From assembly GCA_951230915.1 (NCBI GenBank), contig OX579636.1, forward strand, positions 24,177,567-24,241,566: 64,000 nt of DNA. Reading direction: 5' to 3'. The translations under genes and the position numbers were made by a program. This DNA comes from Antitrichia curtipendula. Its lineage: Eukaryota; Streptophyta; Bryopsida; Hypnales; Leucodontaceae. Of this stretch, positions 36,800 through 47,256 are shown piece after piece; position 1 is the first letter of the stretch, and each line of letters opens with the position of its first letter. The notes below the pieces were generated by a model, which made no database searches, was not told the origin of the DNA, and saw only the letters and a list, made by a program, of their open reading frames with translations.

Positions 36800-37924
36800 C
36801 ACTACTAGAAAAAAAATGACAAAATTAACAAAACATCAACAAATTTTTGTTGATTTGGGTACTGCATCGTCCATTTTAACAATTTTTTGTTGATTTTTGT
36901 AAAAACTGCCCAAATCAACAAATTTTTTTGTTAATTTGGGTACTGCATTTTCAAATTAACAAAAACTCAACACTTTTTTGTTAATTTTGACTAAAAAAAT
37001 TCTCAAGCAAATTTTTTTATTTGAAAAAATGTGTAAACTATCATAGTTAGTATTCTATAAAGAGTTTGTTTATGGAAAAAATAAATAAATCATTCCCAAT
37101 TTGGTAATTTTTAAAGTCAGCAGACTTCAAAGACCATTTAGGCATAGGAAAACAACTTTTTTCTAAAAACTTTGAACTAAAAAAAGTTGCTGCATACAAG
37201 TATCTTTCATCTCCAAAAATCCGTTTGCAATTTTAAACCCCCAATCAAAAGTTATGACTAAATTTCAGAGAGGAGTTCCATTGAATTTTTTTTGACATTA
37301 TGAAAGACCCTCTCTGAAATTTAGTCATAACTTTTGATTGGGGATTTAAAATTGCAAACGGATTTTTGTAGATGAAAGATACTTGTATGTAGAAACTTTT
37401 CTTAGTTCAAAGTTTTTAGAAAAAAGTTGTTTTTTTATGCCTAAATGGTCTTTGAAATCTGCTGTCTTTAACAAAAAAATGAAAAAAAAAAAACTTTAAC
37501 TAGGTAAAACAAAAAAAAACTCTCACACGCAAGCATGTGTGTGTGGTGCAGTGGTTTGAACCTTGCACCCCAAGAGTGAGGTGCAAGGTTCAAACCTTGC
37601 CGGCAACACCAAATGGGGTGCCACGTAGGCAACCGCCATGTGGCACCCCATTTGGAAGCTGCATGTGTGGCAGCCACGTCACATACTGCCTACGTGGCGA
37701 TTGCCACGTCATGCACTGCCACGTGGCAGTTTTTAACTGGTCGAATTTTGAAAAAAAAATATTTTCAAAAGAAAAATTTAGTGCCCAAATTAACAAAAGA
37801 CTAACAAAAAAATCAACAGTTTTGTGTTAAAAAGTATCCAAATTAATACGTCCAAATCAACAAAAAAAATCAACACTTTCGTGTTGATTTTTGTTGATTT
37901 GGGCATTGTTTTTTTCTGCTAGTG
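36800..37924 (-). mobile_element. Non-autonomous CACTA-type element, copy 2 (inverted)
   Basis: The left end CACTACTAGAAAAAAAATGA corresponds to the right end of copy 1, and the right end GTTTTTTTCTGCTAGTG to the left end of copy 1. It is flanked by ATT on both sides (36797-36799 and 37925-37927), a perfect 3-base target duplication. The internal order mirrors copy 1: subterminal CAACAAA repeats, foldback (37118-37464), tRNA-like zone, G-box-like zone (37617-37730), subterminal repeats. There is no transposase. Confidence 0.85.
37544..37596 (+). promoter_or_regulatory. Pol III A-box/B-box-like pair inside CACTA copy 2
   Basis: TGGTGCAGTGG (37544-37554) resembles the tRNA A box, and AGGTTCAAACC (37586-37596) matches the B-box consensus GGTTCGAANCC with one change. 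They are 31 bases apart, within the range of tRNA genes and SINEs. Between them GAACCTTGCACC and GGTGCAAGGTTC form a stem. The same block occurs reversed in copy 1. No full tRNA cloverleaf is evident. Confidence 0.4.
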
Positions 37925-40612
37925 ATTATAATTATAATTTGAAGAAGATGGTTGCTTTTAGAGTATACACTAACTTGTTTCCATTAAATAGTAGCCAAGC
38001 CTATAAATAGAAAACCATAAACCTTGAAGAATGATTTGTTAGTGTCAAACATGGATCATAACACAAAATTGATTGAACTAACTTCTTTTAGCTAAGGTAA
38101 ACTAGCCTTTGATAGGCAAAAGGTCCATGTAGGCAATGATCCATTACAAGCTTGCATGAACCCATGACAGGTTTTTCAATGTAAATTAGATTGGGGCTAC
38201 ATTAGGTTCAGTTATTGATGACAACCAATGTTTTGGATGATGGTGATGGCAGTGATTGGTGACTACAATAGGAACTTTCCCCTTTGATTGTGAATTCATC
38301 ACAAGAAATAAATTTTTATAGCTGTCATGTTGTTGCCATGTTGAGAAATATTGTAACTCCTTGAAGTGAGTAAGATGACTATTATGAATGCATGCACTTT
38401 TTGATGGTTTTGGGGTAGTTTACAAATTATTTGGGGTCAATTAGATAGCACACATCAAAAATTCATAACAAATTCATACTTTGTCACAAAAAAAAATTTC
38501 AATTGCTCTCTCCATTTCTCACATTTGTGTTTAAGTAGATTTGAACAACTCCAATAGGGCAAACTAATCATTTTGCATGTCATAGGTTGGTTTATCTTAC
38601 TTCCAATTCATATATATAAAGCAATTAGTGTATAGTAGCAAGAAATGACTGTATTTTCTACCAATTTTTTGAAATATATGCATGGTTGTTCTTAAATGAA
38701 ATATTTTAATCATTTAACCATATAAAACTTTACATACTTTGGAGACCCTTGTACTTTGAAATTTTAGAATGATTCAATAACTTCAGTTTATACCATAATA
38801 TTATACACTATAATATACATCAATGGTGAAAATTTCAATTTTTCCAAGTATATTTTGTATTTGATATGAATCTTCTTCATTTTTTCCTTGAAAAATTCAC
38901 AGTAATTTCAAATTATTCCCCCAAAATTTGAAAATTTTAGGACTTGTAGAGTTGTAGTAGACATATTACTCCATCTGTAAAAAATAAATATAATTTTTTT
39001 CATTCATATCCAATTGCAAAATGGTAGCAAACAAAGTGATAGACATTGAAGCTTGAAATGAGTGGTAATGGGTTTGTTCTTCTTGGGTTAATCCCTTTGT
39101 GGGTGAATTTTTTCTTAAAGTTTTTCATATTTTAGCTTAAATCTTTATAATTATAAATTATTTACCTCAATTTCATCAAATTTATTATACATAATGTGTT
39201 TTTACAAAGAAGTCAAGCATTTGTTTGGATGAATGAAAAGTTTTTTGGTAAAAAAGCCCTTCAAAACTTTGCATTCATCATTCAAATTTAGAACATTGGA
39301 GTGATTACTAAAGAAGTAAACCCCTTGGTGCTAGAATCCTTTCTTGAATTTTTCAATATTTTAACTTATATCTTTATAAATATATACTCTTTTCGTCCCA
39401 TTAAAAAACTCCAAATCATACACAATTTGTGTCCCATAAAATAGCTCCATTTTCTAATTTCAACCGTTGGATAAGCATTGGCCATGTTGAATGACCTCGT
39501 TGAGCAAGTCACAAGCAATTAGAGAGCATTCTTCCCGTAACAAGCTTAGCCTTGCCCATATGAATGAGGCACCTTATACTTGTTGCTTCTTCAAATAATC
39601 TTATCAACGATAGATTTGGTGACCAATTTGATACTATGGAAATTGTTCATGAAATAGGCTAGGTTCTGTTGTTTCTGAGTATTTAGATTGGGAGTAGATA
39701 TTTCTAGAATCCTGTTGTTGCCATCAATCTTTAAATCATTAAGATTGACAAGCTTACAACATTTATGAACGATGGTCACATATGATACTTTCTGCATAGA
39801 TTTTGAATGCCAGAATGATAATGCTGAAGCTGGAGATTTTGCATAGATCTAGGGGATGGATTGTTGGTTTTTGAATGAATGTATCACTAGCAAAAAAAAT
39901 AAAAATAAAACTATAGTGAATTCTTAATGGATAAAGTTTTTGGAGTTTTTTAGTAGAGGAGAGGAAGTATTATGTACCTCAATTTCATCAAATCCTTCAT
40001 TTGGATGAATAAGAAGTTAAGTGTTAAAAAAAAACACTTGGAACCTCTCTCTTCATCATCTGAATTGAGTACATTTGATAGTGCTGAGAGATTAATCCTT
40101 GAACGACACGCGGGGTCTCTATGGAAATCATATATTTTGATACCATATACATTTTTGGATTAAAAAAGAAGGAAAAAGCACTCGTTAGAAGCCAAGCTAC
40201 TGTAGAAGACCTTCCCTTTTCTCCACAACGTCCTTTATAGGTCAACAATGAATACCTTAAGATAGGTTGTTTGTTACGTTGAGATCTCATGAACCGTGTG
40301 TCAAAAAGCTCTTGGCCAGAAGGGGTGCATGGGCTTTATTTTGTAACATAAAAATTATTGAATTTCAAATTTTTTATAAATTAAAAAATTAGGAAATTGC
40401 TTTTTCTTTCATTCTGACCGTGGCAACGGCATGGTGCAGAGTTGCAGACTAGTGCTGGTTATGGTAGATCACTACGAGAGTGAACAATGCATTGTCCAAT
40501 TCTTGTCAAAAGAAGCAAGCGCCAAGCAAGAACATTGTGCACAACCGCCGCCAGCTCAGCCCAGTCCAAGCCCATGCCGCCACACCTCCGTCTAATCACC
40601 GCACGATGAATT
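37925..40612. other. Gene-poor AT-rich DNA
   Basis: There is no supported gene. Short stretches near 39060-39130 and 39300-39380 repeat phrases such as TTGAATTTTTCAATATTTTA-like text at low similarity. A slightly GC-richer patch lies at 40410-40610. Confidence 0.45.
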
Positions 40613-40867
40613 CACTAGTAGAAAACTCAAAATCCAAATCAACAGAAAAGTGTTGATTTTTTCTGTTGATTTGGTCGCGTTGATCATCAACAGAAATCTG
40701 TTGATTATTTCTGTTGATTTGGTCAATTCTAAGGAGAGAAAAAAAAAAAAAAGTTATTTTATTTATTTTTATTTATTTTTGCTGCCGGAAATTTCCGGGC
40801 AACAAAAAAGAAAATTTTCTCGTTGCCCGGAGATTTCCAGTAGCCCTAACTGTTGCCTTCCCCGCCC

Positions 40868-40945
40868 ATGGGGTTTGAACCCAAGACCTTGGTCTAACCA
40901 ACACACGGTTCGAACCGCAGGGTCTAGCCAACACACCACACTTCT
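40868..40945 (-). other. tRNA-like segment with two B boxes
   Basis: On the minus strand the text includes TGTTGGCTAGACC, CGGTTCGAACCG, TGTTGGTTAGACCAAGG and GGGTTCAAACCCC in that order. These look like tRNA A-box and B-box elements, the second pair well spaced. A degenerate tRNA or SINE head is likely; a complete cloverleaf with a CCA-proximal stem is not seen. Confidence 0.4.
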
Positions 40946-41436
40946 AATTACAAGTTAAATTCGAATATTTTTTTCTTACTTATTCACTTAGAATTCTGTG
41001 TTTTCTAACTCAGCAGACTTTGGCGGCCATTTAGGCATAAGAAAACAACTTTTTTCAAAAAACTTAAAACTAAGAAAAGTTGTTAAATCAATTTAAGTTT
41101 CATCTCCAAAAATCCGTTTGAGATTTGGAGACTCCATTCAAAAGTTATGGACAAATTTCAGAGAGGATGTTTGAAAATGTCAAAGAAAATGTCCCTTCCA
41201 ACCCCTCTCTGACATTTGTCCATAACTTTTTAATGGAGTCTCCAAATCTCAAACGGATTTTTGGAGATGAAACTTAACTTGATTTAACAACTTTTTCTAG
41301 TTCAAAGTTTTTTGAAAAAAGTTATTTTACTGTGTCAAAATGGCCACCAAAGTCTGCTTAGTATTAAAATAAAACAAATTGCGAATGATTAAGTTAAAAA
41401 AACATTCATTGTACATAGAGTTCCAACCGCGGTGTT

Positions 41437-42000
41437 CTAACTCCTAAAGGACCAAATGGCATTTTTTTTGGCAACATAGTAATATTTGTGGGCATGCAAC
41501 TTATTACAAATGGAGTTTTTTTGTTTTTCTTCAAAATTTTCACATAACATGTGATCAAAGAGTAGCTTTAAGTTAGTTGCAATAATTTTTGTAAGTTTTG
41601 ACTACATAATTATTAGTTATTGCATGAAATACAATTTTAATTGCTTGGTGAAAAACTCAGGATTCTAAAAAAAAAAAAAAAATTTAGTTTCTTAGATTTA
41701 TATTTACTTGAAAAGCTTACAATCTTTGCATTTGTACTAAGAAGAAAGGTGTGAGGAGTTTTATTTTCTAGGCAATTAAAGAATCTCTACTCAAAAATGA
41801 ACTTTGAAGTACTAGTCCTTTATGTAATTCAATTTGCAATATTTGCAAAAAAAATACCATTGAATGTAGATTATTTATTACAACATTATAAACATTGGCA
41901 TTAGAATTTTTCAATTCCGTAACTAAATTGTTGACAATTAAGTATTTAAATCATACTCCACCTCTCTTTTTATAATTTTTTTCAAGCATGATTATGGACT
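41437..42000 (+). repeat. Diverged copy of the TTAA-element sequence nested in CACTA copy 3
   Basis: Starting TCTAACTCCTAAAGGACC, it follows the 10.2-kb element in order: GGCAACATAG, TTATTACAAATGGAG (versus TTGCGTATGGAG), AAAATTTTCACA, TTATTGCATGA and so on. Similarity fades towards 42000 and the far end is not defined. Confidence 0.5.
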
Positions 42001-42231
42001 AATTTTTGTTGAAATATTTCTTATTTATTTTCAGCTTATTTCTTCAACATATTATGGAGAGTAACAAGTTGTAGAATCTACACATTTTTGTCAAAAAAGT
42101 TTATCATAAAAGACAAAATCTAGTTAATCATTTGAGAAGGGTTGAAAATACTTTCTTTCTGGAATCCAAGCGACATAATCTCGCAATTGGTAAGGTTTTC
42201 AATGTGTTAACCTTACCCTACTACAATGAAA

Positions 42232-42280
42232 CAAAAAGATTCCAAAAGATTCCAAAAAGATTCCAAAAAGATTCTAGATT
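42232..42280. repeat. AAAAAGATTCC tandem repeat
   Basis: Four copies of an 11-12-base unit AAAAAGATTCC lie head to tail within the right part of CACTA copy 3. Confidence 0.7.
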
Positions 42281-42508
42281 CCTTGAAATTATGTTGATTT
42301 GGTCACTGCACTATCCAAATCAATAGAAAACGGTTGGTCATTTTGTTGGCTTTTACAGAAAGCCCTTACAGTACTCCAAACAGCAGAAATGAACAGAAAT
42401 CAGCTGATTTTCTGTTGGTTTGGTCATGATTTTTCTACTAGTAATTTTGAAGATGGACGGACGAGATGTTTGTCTCTCCACAAAAAGAGCGTGGATCGTG
42501 TCTATGTC

Positions 42509-42720
42509 TACGTTGACGTTTTAGCTGCCGACCTTCGATGCTCCTTTCTCTTCTGTAGTTTTGTTTTCGCGTCCCTTGAATTTCTCAACGAGATTCCTTT
42601 TAAGGTACGACTCCAGTTTTTGCTTATATAATACTTTTGCTTCCTTCAGTTGAATCGTCTCCAGTACGTGATGTTTAGAGAATACATTTGCTTTCTTTTG
42701 ATTGAAAGAGCCTGATAGAT
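42509..42720 (+). repeat. First copy of a duplicated leader-like block
   Basis: A 27-base string beginning CCCTTGAATTTCTCAACGAG (42573-42599) recurs exactly at 43367-43393. A following 110-base stretch (about 42611-42720, with TTTTTGCTTA, CTCCAGTACGT and ATGTTTAGAGAATACATTTG) recurs at about 43575-43690. The order is kept, so this is a diverged segmental duplication interrupted by the MITE at 42839. Confidence 0.6.
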
Positions 42721-42838
42721 TTAAGCGTAGTTCTCCTCACACGGCTCCTTAGATCGACTTGCACACCGCAAGTTTTACTTCTTTAAAGCAAGAAAAATGG
42801 CAAGAATAGTGTTCATTGTTAGCATTCGTAATTGACAT

Positions 42839-43030
42839 CACTAGTAGAAAACGCAGGAATTTTGACAGAATTCTGTTGATTTGGACGTGTTGATCCGGTC
42901 ACTGTTTTGTTGATTTCAACAGAAATTTGTTAATTGTAACAGATTTCTGTTAAAATCAACAAAACAGTGACCGGATCAACACATCCAAATCAACAGAATT
43001 CTGTCAAAATTCTTGCGTTTTCTACTAGTG
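42839..43030. mobile_element. Palindromic CACTA-type MITE, 192 bases
   Basis: The element begins CACTAGTAGAAAACGCAGGA and ends TCTTGCGTTTTCTACTAGTG; the two halves are almost perfect reverse complements through the centre. It is flanked by CAT on both sides (42836-42838 and 43031-43033). Its ends and the TTCTGTTGATTTGG words match CACTA copy 3, so it is a deletion derivative of the same family. High arm identity suggests it is young. Confidence 0.85.
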
Positions 43031-43339
43031 CATGGAGGTTTTTTTTCCTGCGCTAATCTGTTTTCACCAGCTAATCTAGAATCGATTGCTTAAGGCAATG
43101 CTGTTCTATGAAATTTATTATGTGATTGTAGTCTAGGTTGATTGAAATTTCTTTCACCCGTTATGTTTTGCTGCTGAATACATTCCAAGTTCTGTTTGGA
43201 GAGTACTTCTGTTGTCTTTTAGTTTTAACAGCCTAGAATCGTAAATCTCATGGTTAGCCAAGAGAATGGCAGTGAGGAGTAGGATCCATGGGCATTGCTT
43301 TAGCAGAAGCTGCTTTACTAACATCTATTGCCGTGCTCC

Positions 43340-43690
43340 ACTTTCTTTTGCAATTTTATTTCGCATCCCTTGAATTTCTCAACGAGATTCCTTAGTATCT
43401 CCTTACACAGCCGATCCTCTTGAAGTTCAATCCTGTGCAGGTTGAGGGGAATCATCCGAAGCTTAAAAGTCACGACTCTCCTGAAGTCCAATCCTGAAGT
43501 TCAATCCATTGCTTTGAGGTAAGTGAATTTTTTTGGGTGCTTGCACTTAGGTTTGTATGGCAAGTTTGTCAGCCAAAGATATTTCAGTTTTTGCTTAAAG
43601 AATACTTTTGTTTCTTTCATTTGAATTGGCTCCAGTACGTTATGTTTAGAGAATACATTTGTTTTATTTCAATTAAAAGAGCCTAGAATG
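43340..43690 (+). repeat. Second copy of the duplicated leader-like block
   Basis: This is the partner of 42509-42720. It lies upstream of the dioxygenase pseudogene and holds extra sequence between the two shared parts, including a short internal repeat GAAGTTCAATCC. It may be an old promoter or leader of that gene. Confidence 0.5.
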
Positions 43691-44819
43691 GGACATCTGG
43701 TGGTCAGCTAAATTGAATATTCTTCACAATTCATCATTGTTATGTGAGTGCAGTCCGTCTAGCCTTGTTCCATATGGATGACAATGGTCATATTGGCACG
43801 CGAGATTTTTCCGAGGGTTGCGTGAGAACTGAGGAAATTTGCGAAAAATCCTACAAGGCCACAACTAGCAAGAACTCTTGAGGCAACTTCAGACCCTGAG
43901 GGAGCGAGAGCTCATGAGGGAGAGGGAGAACTACCAAGAGATTTTGACCAGTTCAGTTTGAGGGATCAATTTTTGCAGCAGCGTGCTCTGTACTCCCGGC
44001 TCTCACAACATTATCAAATAGTCAAGAAGAGTGGTAAGTTGGTTGGTAATCGGCCTGACTTGCAAACAATAAAGTAGATGAATGAGCAGGGAACATCGTT
44101 GGAGTTTAATCGTCTAGGAGACGTTATTGGTGTCTTTGTGGGGGATCTTTGTGGTGTTTTTGAGTTTCAGATAGAAATGTTCGTGGTTGGGTTGCACCAA
44201 AAACAATACTTGGCTCAACAAGTGATGGGACGTTTTTCGCTTGTACAAGGCCATGGGCACTTGTGTGCACTTCGTAAAGCAGCAAGTATGAAATTGCGTT
44301 GCTTGTTGTCATGAAGTTTAGTGAATATTGCTCAAAACATTGCACTATCATCAACAAATATTCCTAGAATGTTGATTGTTAGATGCAGAATGAATATGAG
44401 ACATTTTTGTGGAATCTGATCATGGGTTGTCGTGCCTACAGGGGTAAGGTGAGAAAAGAAGGGCATATGAGGACTTATATCATGTGTTTTGTGGATTCCT
44501 ATGGAGGAATTTAAGCTGAACTTGGAATGCAATCACACTACCCTGCCTCGACAAAGGTGTTTGTCGTTGTCAAGGCTATTGTAACTACACTCGTGTGAAT
44601 CTTACAGCTCACTTTTGATATTTTGTCAAGTTGTGCTGAGGTCTTCTCTACCCATTGATTTCATAATTTGACAGAGAACCTGAACGACATTGTGAGTCCT
44701 TTGTAAAAGGTACATTCTGAATTCGATCTCAATTTGTCCTATCAGTGTCCAAGCTTGCAGTGTTGGCTTTCTGTAGTTTATTGTAGCTTTTCTTTTGGGT
44801 CTCCGATTCTTTTGTTGTT

Positions 44820-45140
44820 GGTGAATGGGAAGCCAAACCGATCCCTTGCGTAAATTCTTGGTGAAACATTTTGTGGATGATTTCTTTGAGTTCTTCTGTG
44901 TGTACTCTCATCTCGTGGGTGAATGGGAAGCCGAACCGGTCCCTTGCTTTTGCAAGAGGGACGGTTGTGATGAAATTCACCTTTCTCCGTAAATTCTTGG
45001 TAAAATATTTTTTGGATAATTTCTTTGAGATATTTTATGTGTACTCTCCTCTTGTGGGTGAACGGGAAGTCAAATCGGTCCCTTGCATTTGCAAGAGGGA
45101 CGATTATGGTGAAGTTCACCTTTCCCTATAAATTTCATGT
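44820..45140. repeat. 139-base tandem repeat, three copies
   Basis: Copies begin GGTGAATGGGAAGCC (44820), GGGTGAATGGGAAGCC (44917) and GGGTGAACGGGAAGTC (45056). The first lacks about 41 bases of the middle and the third is cut short. Unit length 139 is not a multiple of three, so the repeat would not keep one peptide frame; the minus-strand ORFs over it (DRFGFPFTH... words) are a by-product. Confidence 0.7.
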
Positions 45141-45211
45141 CCATTATTTTGTCATGATTTTCTTCTACATTTGAATGTTTATTGATTATTTTTGGTGTTT
45201 TAATTTTGTAG

Positions 45212-46443
45212 ATGACAAGGAGCAAAAAGAACAAGTCTTGGGAAGTTCCTTTTCATTGGGACTGCTTAGCATGTTGTAAGTGCATTTCTTGCCCGAAGTT
45301 GTGGGTGTAGCACATTAGTGGTCCTCATCACATTCGAGATCTAGGAAAGTATGAGAAGAAACTTCTGAAATGTGTCCGTGTTGAAGAAAGTGATGGAAGA
45401 AACTTTGACATTGAATGTGCTGTTCAATGCAATGATGGGATCAATGAAGCACTAATAGTAGATGACTTCAGAAAATATGGCAAGAAGTTTGAGAGAAAAC
45501 ATCGTAAATGTTTCCTTGAAGAAGAGGGTGATAAAAAAGAACCAAACGCAGAGAATGATGACGAGGGGGTCATTGAAACAATGACTGAAGATGAAAAAAT
45601 TAGAGAATCTCTAATAGTACAGGGATTTTCCATTCCTTCATCAATTTCTAAAGTTTGGAGGGTAAAGAGAAGAAAAGGCTTCACAAGAATTTCCCAATTG
45701 ATAGAAATAACATAAAATTGTGTCCTTCTTGATGAAGAAGAGTTTGTAGGTCTACTGATATTTGATTTTTTTAGTCTTGAAGAGAGTCAAATATTGGCCT
45801 CGTCATTGTATAAGTTGTGTAAAATTGCTGGTTTTGTGAAACGGTCTAGAAAATAAAAAATGACCTACCAATTTATGTTCGGGGCAAGAATAGGCTATGG
45901 AAAATTTGATCGTTACAAACAAAGTATGAAACCTCTAGGTCTAGGTTGTCTTCCTGGCAAAGAACCTCCGACTTCCACAGATAGAGATTTTTTTTTGTTG
46001 ATGTTGTCAATTTCATTTACAGAAGATTCAAAATGCACTTGCGTTCTTGGACGGACCAGTGGGAAAACATGGTGCCCTTCATAGGTACGTCGTATGCTAG
46101 GCTAGGTAATTCACCATTTACTACAATGGGCGCAACATTAAACTTTTATGTTGGTCCTCATTGTGATGAAACAGATTGTGGATTTGGTGCAATAGCTTGG
46201 TTCAAGCGGGTTTTTAATCCTAGTACGTGTAGGCAGTCTTTATTTCGTTTGGTAGACTACGGTATATTTATTAAACCTAAGCAAGGAACTCTACTAATTT
46301 TTGAACCTGCAAAAATTAAGCACCAAACTATCCAGAATCACCGATACCCTCAGCTTGGTTTGGCATTGGCAGTTAAAACATCTATTTTAGATGCAGGTAA
46401 AAAACACATGGACAAAGTAGGTCTTGGTTTCGAAACAGCTTAA
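45212..46443 (+). pseudogene. TET/JBP-like 2OG-Fe(II) dioxygenase pseudogene
   Basis: One frame runs from ATG at 45212 (MTRSKKNKSWEVPFHWDCLA, then CCKCISCP, a cysteine cluster) to about 46000. Stops interrupt it at 45308, about 45713 and about 45857. A second frame carries on from about 45990 to 46443. The switch falls in a run of nine T, where a one-base slip would join STDRDFF to VDVVNFIYRRFKMHLRSWTD. The C-terminal part holds the catalytic core: TLNFYVGPHCDETDCGFGAI (H-x-D), then LVDYGIFIKPKQGTLLIFEP, then KIKHQTIQNHRYPQLGLALA with the distal His. This is a 2OG-Fe(II) beta-helix closest in my judgement to TET/JBP-type DNA-base oxygenases, which in fungi and some basal plants are linked to transposons. 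The Cys cluster could be a DNA-binding finger. Total length is about 410 codons. Fold: fairly sure; subfamily: inference. Confidence 0.6.
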
Positions 46444-47256
46444 TTAGAACTTTAATTTTCCTAAAAGTTCAGAAAAATCTACAGTTCAAAAGCTTCAGTG
46501 AGCATTGTTGTCAAAGAATTTGTAGTTCCAAAGCTTGGAGGGAAGTTAAGCTTGAGAAGGAGCTATGAGGCGCTCATTTCCAATTGGTGCCCAAGGTATC
46601 TCTTTCCTCAAAAACAACTTGGTTGTGCATCAACATTATTTGTTTGTCCTAAATTTATATTGTGGACATTCAATCTTCTTCATTTCTCCAATGTGTTGAG
46701 AATGTTTGAATAGGGACATTCTTTTCAAGTATGAAGATAATATTCTCAGAGGTTTGGTTCAATATGTTTGTTTGCTTTGAAAATGTGATTGTTACCTAAC
46801 TTTGGGTTGTGTGCACTCATGTGAAGATTGAATGCAAGCTGCATGATCACGTCCTGGGACCTAGGGAAGGTGGAATAGGGCTGCGTGGATTGAATAAATT
46901 TTACTAAGAGTTCCTTCTGCATTGAGGCCTGCTTAAAATTGGAGGGTGCTTAGAGGATTTGTGGATTTTGCTTATCTCTTAGATGACCACATTGGCAAAA
47001 TGAGGAGCATTTGGTCACAAAAGTTGTTATTGGAATTGAGACTTGTTTGAAGATTTTGCGTTTCCTATGCCACATTCATTGACCCTCATCAGTTCTACAA
47101 AGACCGACAATTAGCATTGACAAACATGAGTTTAGAGCAGTCCATGCTTCCTTTGTAGATTGTGCACTTGTTGGTACACAAAATCTTGAATTCTTTATAA
47201 ATGAAGGCATGAATGACACTAGGGCATTGCAGGTGTTACGAATTTACTAAACTAAT
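46444..47256. other. 3' flank of the dioxygenase pseudogene
   Basis: There is no supported gene. A short ORF at 46498-46713 lacks family resemblance. Confidence 0.5.

Larger units (their letters stand above)
40613..42440. mobile_element. Composite CACTA-type element, copy 3 (1.8 kb)
   Basis: It starts CACTAGTAGAAAACTC and ends TTTTTCTACTAGTA (final G changed to A), flanked by ATT on both sides. Subterminal repeats read CAAATCAACAGAAA and TTTCTGTTGATTTGG, a variant of those in copies 1 and 2. The same kind of internal foldback lies at 41011-41358, with arms beginning CAGCAGACTT and ending AGTCTGCT. A tRNA-like zone lies at ~40868-40945, and a copy of the TTAA-element sequence from about 41437. 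No transposase is encoded. Confidence 0.8.

Noticed and set aside
44078..44314. 78-codon plus-strand ORF beginning MNEQGTSLEF
   Set aside because: No family is recognised and no splice context links it to the oxygenase pseudogene; it may be a relic but cannot be supported.
44729..45119. Minus-strand ORFs with repeated DRFGFPFTH words
   Set aside because: The repeated peptide mirrors the 139-base tandem repeat, whose unit length does not preserve frame.
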